DNA from: Limnochordia bacterium
GTDB lineage: Bacteria; Bacillota; Limnochordia; DUMW01
DNA length: 51,039 nt
Assembly (NCBI GenBank): GCA_023230925.1
Contig: JALNWK010000021.1
Coordinates: 1-51,039 of the forward strand
Direction of reading: 5' to 3'
Shown: positions 33,351 through 41,759 of the stretch, piece after piece
Numbering within the stretch: position 1 is the first letter of the stretch
Layout: each line of letters begins with the position of its first letter
Position numbers and translations under genes: made by a program
Notes under the pieces: model-generated
What the model saw: the letters and a program-made list of their open reading frames with translations, nothing else
Databases searched by the model: none
Told to the model about the DNA's origin: nothing

Positions 33351-34637
33351 ATGCGTCGGGTGGTAACTAGGCCCCATGTAGTGGTGGTGGGAGGCGGCTT
33401 TGCCGGGTGTGCCGCGGCGGTGGCGGCAAGGCGGGCAGGGGTAAGGGTGACTTTGCTAGAGCGGACAAACCTTCTTTTAGGCAGTGGACTTGTTGGGGGC
33501 ATCATTAAGAATAATGGTAGGCTTACCGCCTGGGAGGAGTTGCGCTTTCTAGGGGCAGAGGACTTCTTGCAGGTGATAGAAAGCTGTCTTTTGCACTGCA
33601 ACATTGACTTTCCAGGACACCGACATGCAAGCTTGTATGATGTAGATCACATTGAACCGGAGGTCAGGGGGCACTTAAAGGAAATCGGTATTGATATCCT
33701 GCTAGAGAGCAGGGTGGTGGATACGGTGGTTGCCGGACGCCGGGTGGTATCTGTGGTACTTGAGGAAGGGGAAATCATCGACGGCGATGTCTTCGTAGAT
33801 GCTACTGGTTCTGCGGGTCCCATGGGCAACTGCCTCAGGTATGGCGCCGGTTGTGTGATGTGTGTATTTCGCTGCCCAAGTTTCGGAGCTCGGGTTAGCA
33901 TTAGTGCCAAGGCCGGGGTTAAGGACATAAGTGGCGACTTCAGCGGACTTTCTGGCTCCTGTGAGTTAGCTAAGGAGACCTTAGGGAGGTGGCTAGTGGA
34001 CCGGTTGGAGAGTACCGGGTACTTAGTGATTCCCGTTCCTAAATACATGACCCATGGGGATGTCTTGGACATTAAAGCATGTCAGCAGTACGCACTACCG
34101 GAGTATGCCAACAATTTGATCTTACTAGACACGGGGAAAGTAAAGGTAATGACTCCCTACTTTCCCTTGGAGTTGATGCGGCAGGTACCCGGGTTTCAAG
34201 CGGCCCGGTATGCTGATCCCTATGCGGGAGGTCGGGGCAACTCAGTACGATTAAGTGTGATTACACCCCATCAGGCAAACCTGCAGGTTGTGGGCTTGGA
34301 TAATCTCTATGCCGCCGGGGAAAAACTCGGGCTGTTAGTGGGCCACACCGAAGGGATCCTTACGGGCTATCTCGCAGGACATAATGCGGCACGAACGGTT
34401 TTGGATATGCCGCCCATCGTCCTACCTTTGGAATTAGCCTGTGGAGACTTCATCTACGAATCCAACAGGGTTACGCAAAATGAAAACCCAGGCAAGGTGC
34501 GATTTACTTTTTCGGGCAGTATCTACTTCGCCCGGATGCAGCAACTAGGGTTATATACCACTCACATAGGGGACATTGAATCTCGGGTGAGCCGCACGGG
34601 GTTAGCAGGCGTATTTGCTAAACCATTACTGCATTAA
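33351..34637 (+). CDS. FAD-dependent oxidoreductase with a four-cysteine motif
   Basis: A 428-residue flavoprotein of the FAD_oxidored/GidA-like superfamily. The dinucleotide fold is VVVGGGFAGCAAA (about 11-23) and the second FAD segment is LYAAGEKLG (about 324-332). Residues 161-175 carry four cysteines, C-x6-C-x2-C-x3-C, in CLRYGAGCVMCVFRC, which could hold a metal or iron-sulfur cluster. Similar proteins occur in Clostridia near ytfJ, but the substrate is unknown. ATG 33351 is preceded by a GGGGGGG run. Its TAA stop shares bases with that of the convergent phosphodiesterase. Confidence 0.8.
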   Translation: MRRVVTRPHVVVVGGGFAGCAAAVAARRAGVRVTLLERTNLLLGSGLVGGIIKNNGRLTAWEELRFLGAEDFLQVIESCLLHCNIDFPGHRHASLYDVDHIEPEVRGHLKEIGIDILLESRVVDTVVAGRRVVSVVLEEGEIIDGDVFVDATGSAGPMGNCLRYGAGCVMCVFRCPSFGARVSISAKAGVKDISGDFSGLSGSCELAKETLGRWLVDRLESTGYLVIPVPKYMTHGDVLDIKACQQYALPEYANNLILLDTGKVKVMTPYFPLELMRQVPGFQAARYADPYAGGRGNSVRLSVITPHQANLQVVGLDNLYAAGEKLGLLVGHTEGILTGYLAGHNAARTVLDMPPIVLPLELACGDFIYESNRVTQNENPGKVRFTFSGSIYFARMQQLGLYTTHIGDIESRVSRTGLAGVFAKPLLH

Positions 34638-35200
34638 GTCTGAGGAGACAGACTGATCGCGTGTAGGGTTGTCCCTGTCGCCAGTTCAACCAAGCTGACA
34701 CGGTCGTTGGTGATCAGTCCCACAGTGGGACAGGCCTTAGCCCCTTTGGGCAGGGAAGGACTGCCTGGGTTAAGAAAGATCGTTCCGCCCCGCTCTTCTA
34801 GCAATGGTATATGGGTATGTCCGCTGATCCAAACGCGAACCCGATATTTCTTCGCCAAATCCCGGACGACTGTGGAGTCATACCGGTGGCCGTGGGTTAG
34901 CAGTAGTCTGCCCCAGGGAGCTTCCACTAATGCAAAGGGGGCTTGCATCGGGATCTCGATCACGACTTGGTCCACCTCGCTATCGCAATTACCTCGGGCA
35001 ATTACGATCGGGATCTGACATTCGTTCAACCTCTCGGCCAAACAGGATGTGGCATAGCCTCCCGGCAAAGGATTCCGGGCTCCATGATAGAGAACATCTC
35101 CGGCGTGTAAGATCATCTCCGTATGGGAAAATACGGTGTTCATCGCACGTTCCCAGGCTTCTACACTTCCATGAGTATCACTGATTACACCTATATTCAT
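34634..35200 (-). CDS. YfcE-type metallophosphodiesterase
   Basis: A 188-residue small calcineurin-like phosphoesterase with the complete YfcE/MJ0936 motif set: SDTHG (7-11), GDV (about 35-37), GNCD (about 70-73), THGHR (about 103) and GHTH (about 126-129). Members cleave phosphodiesters in vitro; the physiological substrate is uncertain. ATG 35200 is chosen since the family starts MNIGVISDTHG; the frame extends upstream to 35233 without support. A minus-strand promoter lies at 35261-35234. Confidence 0.9.
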   Translation of the reverse strand: MNIGVISDTHGSVEAWERAMNTVFSHTEMILHAGDVLYHGARNPLPGGYATSCLAERLNECQIPIVIARGNCDSEVDQVVIEIPMQAPFALVEAPWGRLLLTHGHRYDSTVVRDLAKKYRVRVWISGHTHIPLLEERGGTIFLNPGSPSLPKGAKACPTVGLITNDRVSLVELATGTTLHAISLSPQT

Positions 35201-35233
35201 TACTTCCACTCCCTCATTATCCTTCTTGGTCAC

Positions 35234-35261
35234 AGTGTACCAAATTAGGTATAGCAGTCAA
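35234..35261 (-). promoter_or_regulatory. promoter of the YfcE-type gene
   Basis: On the minus strand TTGACT (35261-35256) is followed after 16 bases by TACACT (35239-35234). The start of transcription would be near 35228, about 28 bases before ATG 35200. Confidence 0.5.
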
Positions 35262-35321
35262 GCCCCAGCTTATTATGGGTAAGTATCCTATCCCATCTTC
35301 CATGTATTTCGTGTATCTTTG

Positions 35322-35361
35322 TTCTACAGACTAATGCAGGAAGGAAAGGGATCCTGTAGAA
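35322..35361. repeat. inverted repeat before the pseudouridine synthase gene
   Basis: TTCTACAG (35322-35329) and CTGTAGAA (35354-35361) are exact reverse complements with a 24-base spacer. It lies just upstream of the ribosome site of the gene at 35383 and could be a leader hairpin or operator. Confidence 0.4.
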
Positions 35362-35382
35362 TAGAGCCAGGAGTGATCACAC

Positions 35383-36108
35383 ATGGAAGAACGAGTTCAG
35401 AAGATTCTTGCCCAAGCGGGGTATGGGTCTCGTAGGTCCTGTGAGGAACTGATCAGCCAAGGGCGAGTGCAAGTAAATAACCGGGTAGTGGAACTTGGTG
35501 CCAAGGCAGATCCAGATCGGGATTCCATTATGGTTGATGGGAAGCAGATCAAGAAACTACCGGATTATCGTTACTTGATGCTGCACAAACCAGCGGGATA
35601 TCTTACCGCGGCTACAGATCCGAGAAAGCCGACCATTATGGAGCTTTTGGATGGTGTGCCGGTTCGGGTGTTTCCTGTTGGTCGTCTAGACCTAGATAGT
35701 GAGGGACTGCTGCTCCTCACAAACGACGGGTCCCTGGCCAATATATTGCTACATCCCCGCTATGGAGTAGAGAAGACTTACTTAGCGGAGGTAGAGGGTA
35801 GTCCCTCACCTCCGCGGCTAGCAAGATTGCGAAAGGGTGTCCGACTGACCGATGGCTGGACCTCTCCGGCGGAAGTGGAGACCGTAGGTCAGACAAGCTC
35901 CACTACTTTGCTTAGAATTACCCTGCGTGAGGGCCGAAAAAGACAGATCAAAAGAATGTGCCTATCCATCAAACATCGGGTTGTATACTTAAAGCGGATT
36001 ACCTTTGGTCCCCTGGAGTTAGGTGACTTAAGCCTTGGGGAATGGCGTTATCTCAACAAGAATGAGCAAAACCAGCTTCTACAGATCAAGAACAGACATA
36101 CCAGTTGA
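35383..36108 (+). CDS. RsuA/RluB-family pseudouridine synthase
   Basis: A 241-residue RNA-modifying enzyme. An S4 RNA-binding domain (about 1-60, VQKILAQAGYGSRR and GRVQVNN) precedes the catalytic domain with GRLDLDSEGLLLLTNDG (catalytic Asp103) and the closing REGRKRQIKRM. It makes pseudouridine in 16S or 23S rRNA; the RsuA or RluB choice cannot be decided here, though RluB is the usual Bacillota member near scpB. ATG 35383 is preceded by CCAGGAG. A terminator follows. Confidence 0.93.
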   Translation: MEERVQKILAQAGYGSRRSCEELISQGRVQVNNRVVELGAKADPDRDSIMVDGKQIKKLPDYRYLMLHKPAGYLTAATDPRKPTIMELLDGVPVRVFPVGRLDLDSEGLLLLTNDGSLANILLHPRYGVEKTYLAEVEGSPSPPRLARLRKGVRLTDGWTSPAEVETVGQTSSTTLLRITLREGRKRQIKRMCLSIKHRVVYLKRITFGPLELGDLSLGEWRYLNKNEQNQLLQIKNRHTS

Positions 36109-36130
36109 ACAAGATCATCACCACGGTAAG

Positions 36131-36167
36131 GGACTGGATTAGGTTAGCTTAGTCCGGTCCTTTCTAT
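36131..36167 (+). terminator. terminator after the pseudouridine synthase gene
   Basis: GGACTGGATTAG (36131-36142) pairs with CTTAGTCCGGTCC (36148-36160) allowing wobble pairs, followed by TTTCTATT. It marks the border between core genes and the carbohydrate island. Confidence 0.7.
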
Positions 36168-36194
36168 TGCTCACCCACAAAAGGACTGTAGCCT

Positions 36195-36338
36195 ATGGAT
36201 ATCATGGAGTGTCCGCGCAGGCCAGATAAGTGTCCTTTACCCCCATGGTCGAAGAGTGAAGAACCGGAACAACCCAAAATTGCGCAGAGAAAGAGATTAG
36301 GTAAGTGCAAGGCGGTTTTCGGTCAGCTAAACCTTTGA
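36195..36338 (+). CDS. possible 47-residue cysteine-containing protein
   Basis: An ORF of 47 codons from ATG 36195, with AAAAGGA 9 bases upstream. The product begins MDIMECPRRPDKCPLPPW and is basic, with three cysteines (6, 13 and 38) and a proline-rich start. No family is recognised. It stands alone between a terminator and decayed genes, so chance or a remnant is quite possible. The following 110 bases (36339-36449) show no gene. Confidence 0.25.
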   Translation: MDIMECPRRPDKCPLPPWSKSEEPEQPKIAQRKRLGKCKAVFGQLNL

Positions 36339-36449
36339 GAGGATTACCATAAAGGGTCCTCGTTTTTACCTAGGGAGGATGTTAGGATTAAACTAGCATC
36401 ACAGGAACGGCAAGACGTACTTAGAACGCAAACACGGTAGTCTAGGAGA

Positions 36450-36647
36450 GTGGGTTCTGTGTGGTTGGATGAGCAGTTCGCAGATCAAGGCAAAGAATAT
36501 CGTCCGGCATCCTTTTGGGCACTTAATGACAAGCTTGATGAAACACGGCTAGAAGAACAGATTGAAGCTTTCAAGGAAGCCGGGTTTGGCGGCTTTTTTC
36601 TCCATGCCCGTCCAGGGTTAGATACGGAGTGTCTATCTCTTGAATAG
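36450..36647 (+). pseudogene. N-terminal stub of a GH106-like glycoside hydrolase
   Basis: 65 residues containing EYRPASFWALNDKLDE and AFKEAGFGGFFLHARPGL, the usual opening of large (about 900-1,000 residue) glycoside hydrolases related to GH106 alpha-L-rhamnosidases. The frame then stops at TAG 36645-36647 and the DNA passes within 10 bases into a fragment of an unrelated sugar-binding protein. Over 90% of the enzyme is thus missing, pointing to a deletion. TAGGAG and GTG codons at 36450 or 36459 look like its original start. Family assignment is by recognised N-terminal pattern. Confidence 0.6.
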
Positions 36648-36655
36648 TCTGTTGC

Positions 36656-37412
36656 ACTGACACTTTCCTGTGGAATGCCCGGAAACTTACGATCAGTAAC
36701 GCCGCCGAGGGGATCGACCAGTTTGGTTATGGTATTGATAACGGGTGGGAGCCGTCCTTTGGTACTTGGTTGTACAGCAATGGAGCTCGGCTCTTCAATG
36801 AGGACCATACCGAAAGCTTACTTCATGAGCCCGAGGCCATCGAGGCCTTGGAGTGGCTGACGGCCTTAAATCATACCTATGGTGTTACCACCGGTTCACT
36901 GGCTATCATGAGTAATATAGCAGCGATGGCCACCGGCTTTGGGGAAGAGGCCTTCTAGAAATGGTGTTGTCCCCATGCCAGGGCGTGATGTGGGAATTCC
37001 AGCGACCCATGTCATGTTAGGGCCTGGTCTTGTGGTCTTTAAGGATAGCCCTCATAAGGACCTAGCCTGGGATTTCATTAAGGAATGTGCCTCCCATGAG
37101 GGTATGGAGGAGTTGGCTCGGTTCAGCGGACGACTTCCTTCTCGGCTAAGTGCCTTTGATGCTTGGCAGGACTACTACAGGCAATACACCGCCAATTCGG
37201 GGTTGGTTCTTGATGCGGTGATGAATTCGCTGTCGATGCCCTACTGTCCCGATGTGTTAAAGGTGATCCAGCGGGAGACCTCCGTTGCTTGGCATGGACT
37301 CAAACCCGCAGGGATGGCTGCAGAAGAGATGACCAGGAGAATCAATGCCTTCTTAGATAATTGGCGGCGAAGGGGGGGCTTTTGCCCCCTGCCTTGGTGT
37401 ACAAAGCCCTAA
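36656..37412 (+). pseudogene. fragment of an ABC sugar-transporter solute-binding protein
   Basis: From about 36656 one frame reads FLWNARKLTI, then DNGWEPSFGTWLYSNGARLF and EAIEALEWLTAL, all typical of extracellular family-1 sugar-binding proteins. It ends at TAG 36957-36959. A second frame continues the family from about 36965 (RNGVVPMPGRD, GPGLVVFKDSPHKDLAWDFI, and INAFLDNWRRR at the end). The signal peptide and first roughly 120 residues are absent, there is a frame break near 36957, and probably an internal deletion. No permease or ATPase genes of the transporter lie nearby. It cannot be functional as written. Confidence 0.7.
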
Positions 37413-37420
37413 AGGTTAGT

Positions 37421-38616
37421 ATGGGTAGAATATGTTTGGATTATGCAGGGGAGAGGAAGTTTTCCATGGGCTATATTGGCTTTTTCGAAGACTGGAATTT
37501 GATGTCCTATCACAATCTCACAAGACGTCTAGGTACACCCCGGTACGTACCCGAGGCAACATTGGAGGAGGAACTGACCGAGGGCACTTGGAATTTCCCC
37601 TTGGTGGTACGTGTGCCTGAGACGGGTGAGTATATCGGTTTATATGGCGCAGTAGTTAGCCCGCCGGATCTTATCGACCTTAGTAAATGGAAGGGCCTCA
37701 AGCCAAGGGTACAGGTACTATGTTTTGCCGAGAATACCGATGACATTCATTGGACGAAGCCTGATTTGCGTAACGAGGTCGTGCTAGATCGTCCAAGGTT
37801 TGCTCCGAACCAGGTCTTTGGGACCAAACTAGTTATTGATGGGGCACCGGTCTACTATGATCCATATGATCCAGACCCCACCCAGCGGTTTAAGTACTTA
37901 ATTAACCTATCTCCAGGGGTCCATGCACCAGGATACCGGGCCCTGGCCGTTTCCGCCGATGGGAAACAGTGGAGGATAGCCCATGAGTTTATGCGTTGCC
38001 GAGTTCAATCCCTACAGACAGACCTATCTACTGCGATCCCTTTACCAATGCTCTTCGCAATGGAAAAATTGAGTGTGCCCTCACCTATAGTTACGATGGT
38101 CTACGCTTTAACCGGGCTTTTTTATCGGCACTAATGAGCTGGGCGAGCACGGTGGTAGCTGTGTTTATGTCAGTTCCATGCTGGTTGATGAACACCATCA
38201 GATTCGTTTTTACTCCGGGGGGGTCAAAGGCGGAACACTTTCAAAACCAAGACCTTGTCGATGCGGCTTTGATGTTGCATACGATGCGTTTGGATGGCAC
38301 ACCCGCAGGGAGGGGTATTTTGAGGACCCGTCCCCTGCGCATTTTGGGGGATGATCTGCGTATTAATGTGAAGACTTCCTACGGCAGGGTGCGGGTGCGC
38401 ATCCTTAATGAGAGTGGTCAAACGATCCCAGGATTCGGTTTTAGGGACTGTATCCCTTTGACTGGTGATGAGCTCTTTTGGACGCCTCGCTGGCAGGGGG
38501 GACGGACTATGGGCGAAAAACCCCGCCAGTTGGAGATTGAGCTTATTACCGGGGAGATTTTCAAGTGCTGGTATCACCAAAACAACAGTAGAAAGGGCGG
38601 CAGGAATCAGGGATGA
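37421..38616 (+). pseudogene. frameshifted glycosidase-like gene
   Basis: A coding region broken by at least three frame changes. The first block (37421 to about 37990) contains GTWNFPLVVRVPETGEYIGL and LINLSPGVHAPGYRAL. A second frame from about 37996 gives ALTYSYDGLRFNRAFLSAL. A third from about 38135 gives ELGEHGGSCVYVSSMLVDE, and a return to the second frame gives SKAEHFQNQDLVDAALMLH, TRPLRILGDDLRINVKTSYG and LFWTPRWQGGR. Put together this is a roughly 400-residue beta-rich protein of the type found beside GH42/GH78 genes and resembling five-bladed-propeller glycosidases. The two compensating shifts around 38130-38215 leave the ends in frame, which could also arise from sequence error; the shift near 37995 does not. 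Confidence 0.6.
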
Positions 38617-38662
38617 ATTCCTAGAATGTGGTTCTATCACGCTACCCTGGGAGGTAAGAACG

Positions 38663-40774
38663 TTGAGTAAGGCAACTAAATACGGTCCCATTAATCCCAA
38701 ACTACCCCAAATGTGGCATGGCGCTGATTACAACCCGGATCAATGGCTCCATGATCCACAGGTTCTTGAAGAGGACGTCCGCTTGATGAAGCTGGCGGGC
38801 TGCAATGTAATGTCAGTGGGTATCTTTGCCTGGACCGCTCTGGAGCCTGAAGAAGGGCAGTATAAGTTCAATTGGTTGGATCAGGTCATGAACAGGCTTT
38901 ATGAGAACGGGGTGTACACGATCCTAGCCACACCCAGTGCCGCTAGACCTGCCTGGATGTCTCAGAAGTATCCCGAGGTGCTCCGGGTTGGTGCAGATCG
39001 GGTGCGGATTCTCCATGGGGAAAGACATAACCATTGTCCCACATCCCCCATCTACCGGGAGAAAGTGCAATTGATTAATACTAAGCTAGCAGAGCGTTAC
39101 AAAGATCATCCAGGCCTTGTGCTGTGGCATGTGTCTAATGAGTACGGCGGCGGTGGTGAGTGTCATTGTCCCCTGTGCCAGGAGGCCTTTCGTTCTTGGT
39201 TGCGGGAAAGGTACGATGAGGATCTGGATAAGCTTAACTTAGCTTGGTGGGCTAGCTTCTGGAGCCATACCTATACCGATTGGTCCCAGATCGAGTCCCC
39301 GGCTCCCCATGGTGAGCGGATGACCCATGGACTGGTCCTGGACTGGAAGCGCTTTGTAACCCATCAGACCATCCAGTTTTTCAAAAATGAAATTGCTCCT
39401 TTACGTAAACTGACCCCCCATGTGCCGGTGACGGCAAACTTCATGGGGACCTGGCCGGGACTTGATTATTGGCCCTTTGCCAAGGAAGTCGATGTGGTTT
39501 CCTGGGATAGCTATCCTAGATGGCACAGTGAACAACCGGATTGGGTGACTGCCCGGAATACTGCCTTTGCCCATGATCTGAACCGGTGCCTCAAGGGTGG
39601 TCAGCCCTTTATGCTTATGGAAAGCACCCCCTGTCGGACCAATTGGCAACGGGTGGCAAAAACTAAGCGGCCTGGGATGCATTTGCTTTCATCTTTGCAA
39701 GCTGTAGCCCACGGTTCGGATACGGTACAGTATTTCCAATGGCGGAAAAGCAGGGGCAGCAGTGAGAAATTCCACGGCGCAGTGGTAGATCATTGTGGCT
39801 CCGAACATACCCGTGTCTTTGGAGACGTTGCCCAGGTAGGCGAGGCCCTTGCCAAGCTGGCCCCCTTGTGCGGGACCACGGTGCGTCCGGATGTGGCCAT
39901 AATCTATGATACGGAGAACCGCTGGGCTATTACTGAAGCCCAGGGATTCAACGAATGGCGGAAGGACTATGAGTTAACATGTCAGAGACACTATGGTGTG
40001 TTTTGGCAGCAGGGGATCCCCGTCGATGTGATTAACATGGATTGCGATTTCACCGACTACAAGATCCTCATCGCGCCCATGCTGTATATGGTGCGCCCAC
40101 ATGTTGCCACACGCATAGAGGAATTTGTGGCCCAAGGAGGCGTATTTGTAGCCACCTACATCACTGGGATGGTGGATGAACACGACCTGTGCTTCCTTGG
40201 GGGGTTCCCTGGACCATTGCGCAAGCTATTGGGGATTTGGTCCGAGGAGATCGACTCCCTCCACGATCACGATGTGAATTACCTCACCATGCTGCCGAGC
40301 AACAGTCTTGGGCTTGAGGGTGAGTATGAAGTAAAGACCTTTTGTGAGCTGATCCACGCAGAGACAAGCCAAGTCCTAGGTACATACAAGGAGGACTTTT
40401 ATGCGGGCCGACCGGCTTTGACAGTAAACCAGTTCGGAAAAGGAAGTGCCTACTATATGGCTTGCCGCTTAGAGGATCGATTCCTGCGCGATTTCTACAC
40501 GGGGATTATTCAACAGGTTAAGCCAAAACAAACCCTTAATACGACTTTGCCCCAAGGGGTTAGCGCACAGCTACGTACCGACGGGAAGACCGATTATGTT
40601 TTCTTGATGAACTTTACATCCCTTGCCCATGAAGTGGTGCTGAATGAGGGCTCCTTTGTGGATTTGCTCTCTGACAAGGAAGTTGCTGGCACCGTTCGCT
40701 TAGAAGGCTACGACGTCAAGGTTCTAACCGAGAAAGAGCAAAGTGGGCTTGGGCAACTACGGGAAGGCAGATGA
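38663..40774 (+). CDS. GH42 beta-galactosidase
   Basis: A 703-residue GH42 enzyme that releases terminal beta-galactose. The proton donor is Glu160 in WHVSNEYGG and the nucleophile Glu320 in FMLMESTPC. Cys167, Cys169 and Cys172 (ECHCPLC), with Cys125, match the four-cysteine zinc site of GH42. A glutamine-amidotransferase-like trimerisation domain (about 395-605) and a small C-terminal beta domain follow. The start is TTG 38663 with GGGAGGTAA 5 bases upstream; the frame is open further upstream inside the decayed neighbour. There is no signal peptide, so it acts on imported oligosaccharides. The frame is intact throughout, in contrast to the genes before it. Confidence 0.95.
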   Translation: MSKATKYGPINPKLPQMWHGADYNPDQWLHDPQVLEEDVRLMKLAGCNVMSVGIFAWTALEPEEGQYKFNWLDQVMNRLYENGVYTILATPSAARPAWMSQKYPEVLRVGADRVRILHGERHNHCPTSPIYREKVQLINTKLAERYKDHPGLVLWHVSNEYGGGGECHCPLCQEAFRSWLRERYDEDLDKLNLAWWASFWSHTYTDWSQIESPAPHGERMTHGLVLDWKRFVTHQTIQFFKNEIAPLRKLTPHVPVTANFMGTWPGLDYWPFAKEVDVVSWDSYPRWHSEQPDWVTARNTAFAHDLNRCLKGGQPFMLMESTPCRTNWQRVAKTKRPGMHLLSSLQAVAHGSDTVQYFQWRKSRGSSEKFHGAVVDHCGSEHTRVFGDVAQVGEALAKLAPLCGTTVRPDVAIIYDTENRWAITEAQGFNEWRKDYELTCQRHYGVFWQQGIPVDVINMDCDFTDYKILIAPMLYMVRPHVATRIEEFVAQGGVFVATYITGMVDEHDLCFLGGFPGPLRKLLGIWSEEIDSLHDHDVNYLTMLPSNSLGLEGEYEVKTFCELIHAETSQVLGTYKEDFYAGRPALTVNQFGKGSAYYMACRLEDRFLRDFYTGIIQQVKPKQTLNTTLPQGVSAQLRTDGKTDYVFLMNFTSLAHEVVLNEGSFVDLLSDKEVAGTVRLEGYDVKVLTEKEQSGLGQLREGR

Positions 40775-40778
40775 GTTC

Positions 40779-41614
40779 ATGCGTTTTTATCGATTGAGTT
40801 TCTTACAGGAAGAACCCATTGTTCCGATGTGGTTTGAACATATGCGGGATGTGGGGCAACATTCCCATGAGTTCTATGAGATCGTTATTGTACTCAGGGG
40901 CAAGGCCACTACTATGGAAACTCGGCAATCGAGATCGCACCGGGGGATCTGCTTTTGATTCGCCCCTATCTGCCCCACTCCTATGGGGTGTCCGAGCCCA
41001 GTTTAGTAATGAATACCCTGTTTAGTCCAACGGTGTTGTGGGGCTTAATGAGCCCAGCTGAGGCAATTCAATTCATCTGTCTATTCTCCAACGCCCAAAG
41101 GCCCGGGGAGTGCCAAAGCCATCGTTCCAGTGATGAGATCTCCCGGATCGCATTGATGATGCACGAGGAGTATGAGACCAGAAAAGAGAACTATCGTTTG
41201 AAGCTAAGGGGACTTCTCCTCCTGTTAAGCGTGGAAATTAGCCGACAGGTAGCGGAAAAACCAGTGGTTGATTATGATAAGTTCATTCGGGTGTGGAATG
41301 TCCTTGAGGAGTTTCACCAAGATGTGGGCAACAGCTGGGATGTACCTGAGCTTGCTAATCGGTGCGGGTGGAGTAATGAACATTTTAGCCGTGTGTTCTC
41401 CAGCCTGATGGGACAATCCTGCAGCGAATACATTCGTAATGTGCGAATGAGCCGGGGGGCTAGGCTGCTTTTCGATCCGAATAACAGTATTGGCCAGATT
41501 GCCTCCCAGGTAGGCTACAGTGACGAACGTTCCTTTCGGCGGGCCTTTAAGGCGGTCTATGGAGTGACCCCGGGCAGATTCAGACAACAACAGGGAAGAA
41601 ACAAGGCCATATAG
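40779..41614 (+). pseudogene. AraC-family regulator with one frameshift
   Basis: The first part (from ATG 40779) is an AraC cupin start, HSHEFYEIVIVLRGKA, that runs out of frame near 40905-40915 and stops at 40958. The correct continuation, NSAIEIAPGDLLLIRPYLPHSYG, lies in another frame and runs intact to 41614. It includes the two helix-turn-helix motifs: WDVPELANRCGWSNEHFSRVF and SIGQIASQVGYSDERSFRRAF, ending GVTPGRF. A single one-base change would restore about 278 residues, so this may be a recent mutation, a sequencing error, or a phase-variable site. It presumably controlled the neighbouring glycosidase genes. A related, far more decayed copy lies at 45597. Confidence 0.75.
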
Positions 41615-41621
41615 GAAGACT

Positions 41622-41644
41622 AGCACGGTGTCCATCCCCGTGCT
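41622..41644 (+). terminator. hairpin after the AraC gene
   Basis: AGCACGG (41622-41628) pairs with CCGTGCT (41638-41644), 8 bases after the AraC stop. Only a weak T-rich tail (GCTTGTGTCTTGG) follows. Confidence 0.45.
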
Positions 41645-41759
41645 GCTTGTGTCTTGGTATAACACTTATCCAATCCGATCCTCTTGGTAAATCGGGCGGG
41701 GATTCCCCCTTTGGAGTAGAACATAACCTGCAAGATGACCTAAGGATTCTTATGGAAGG

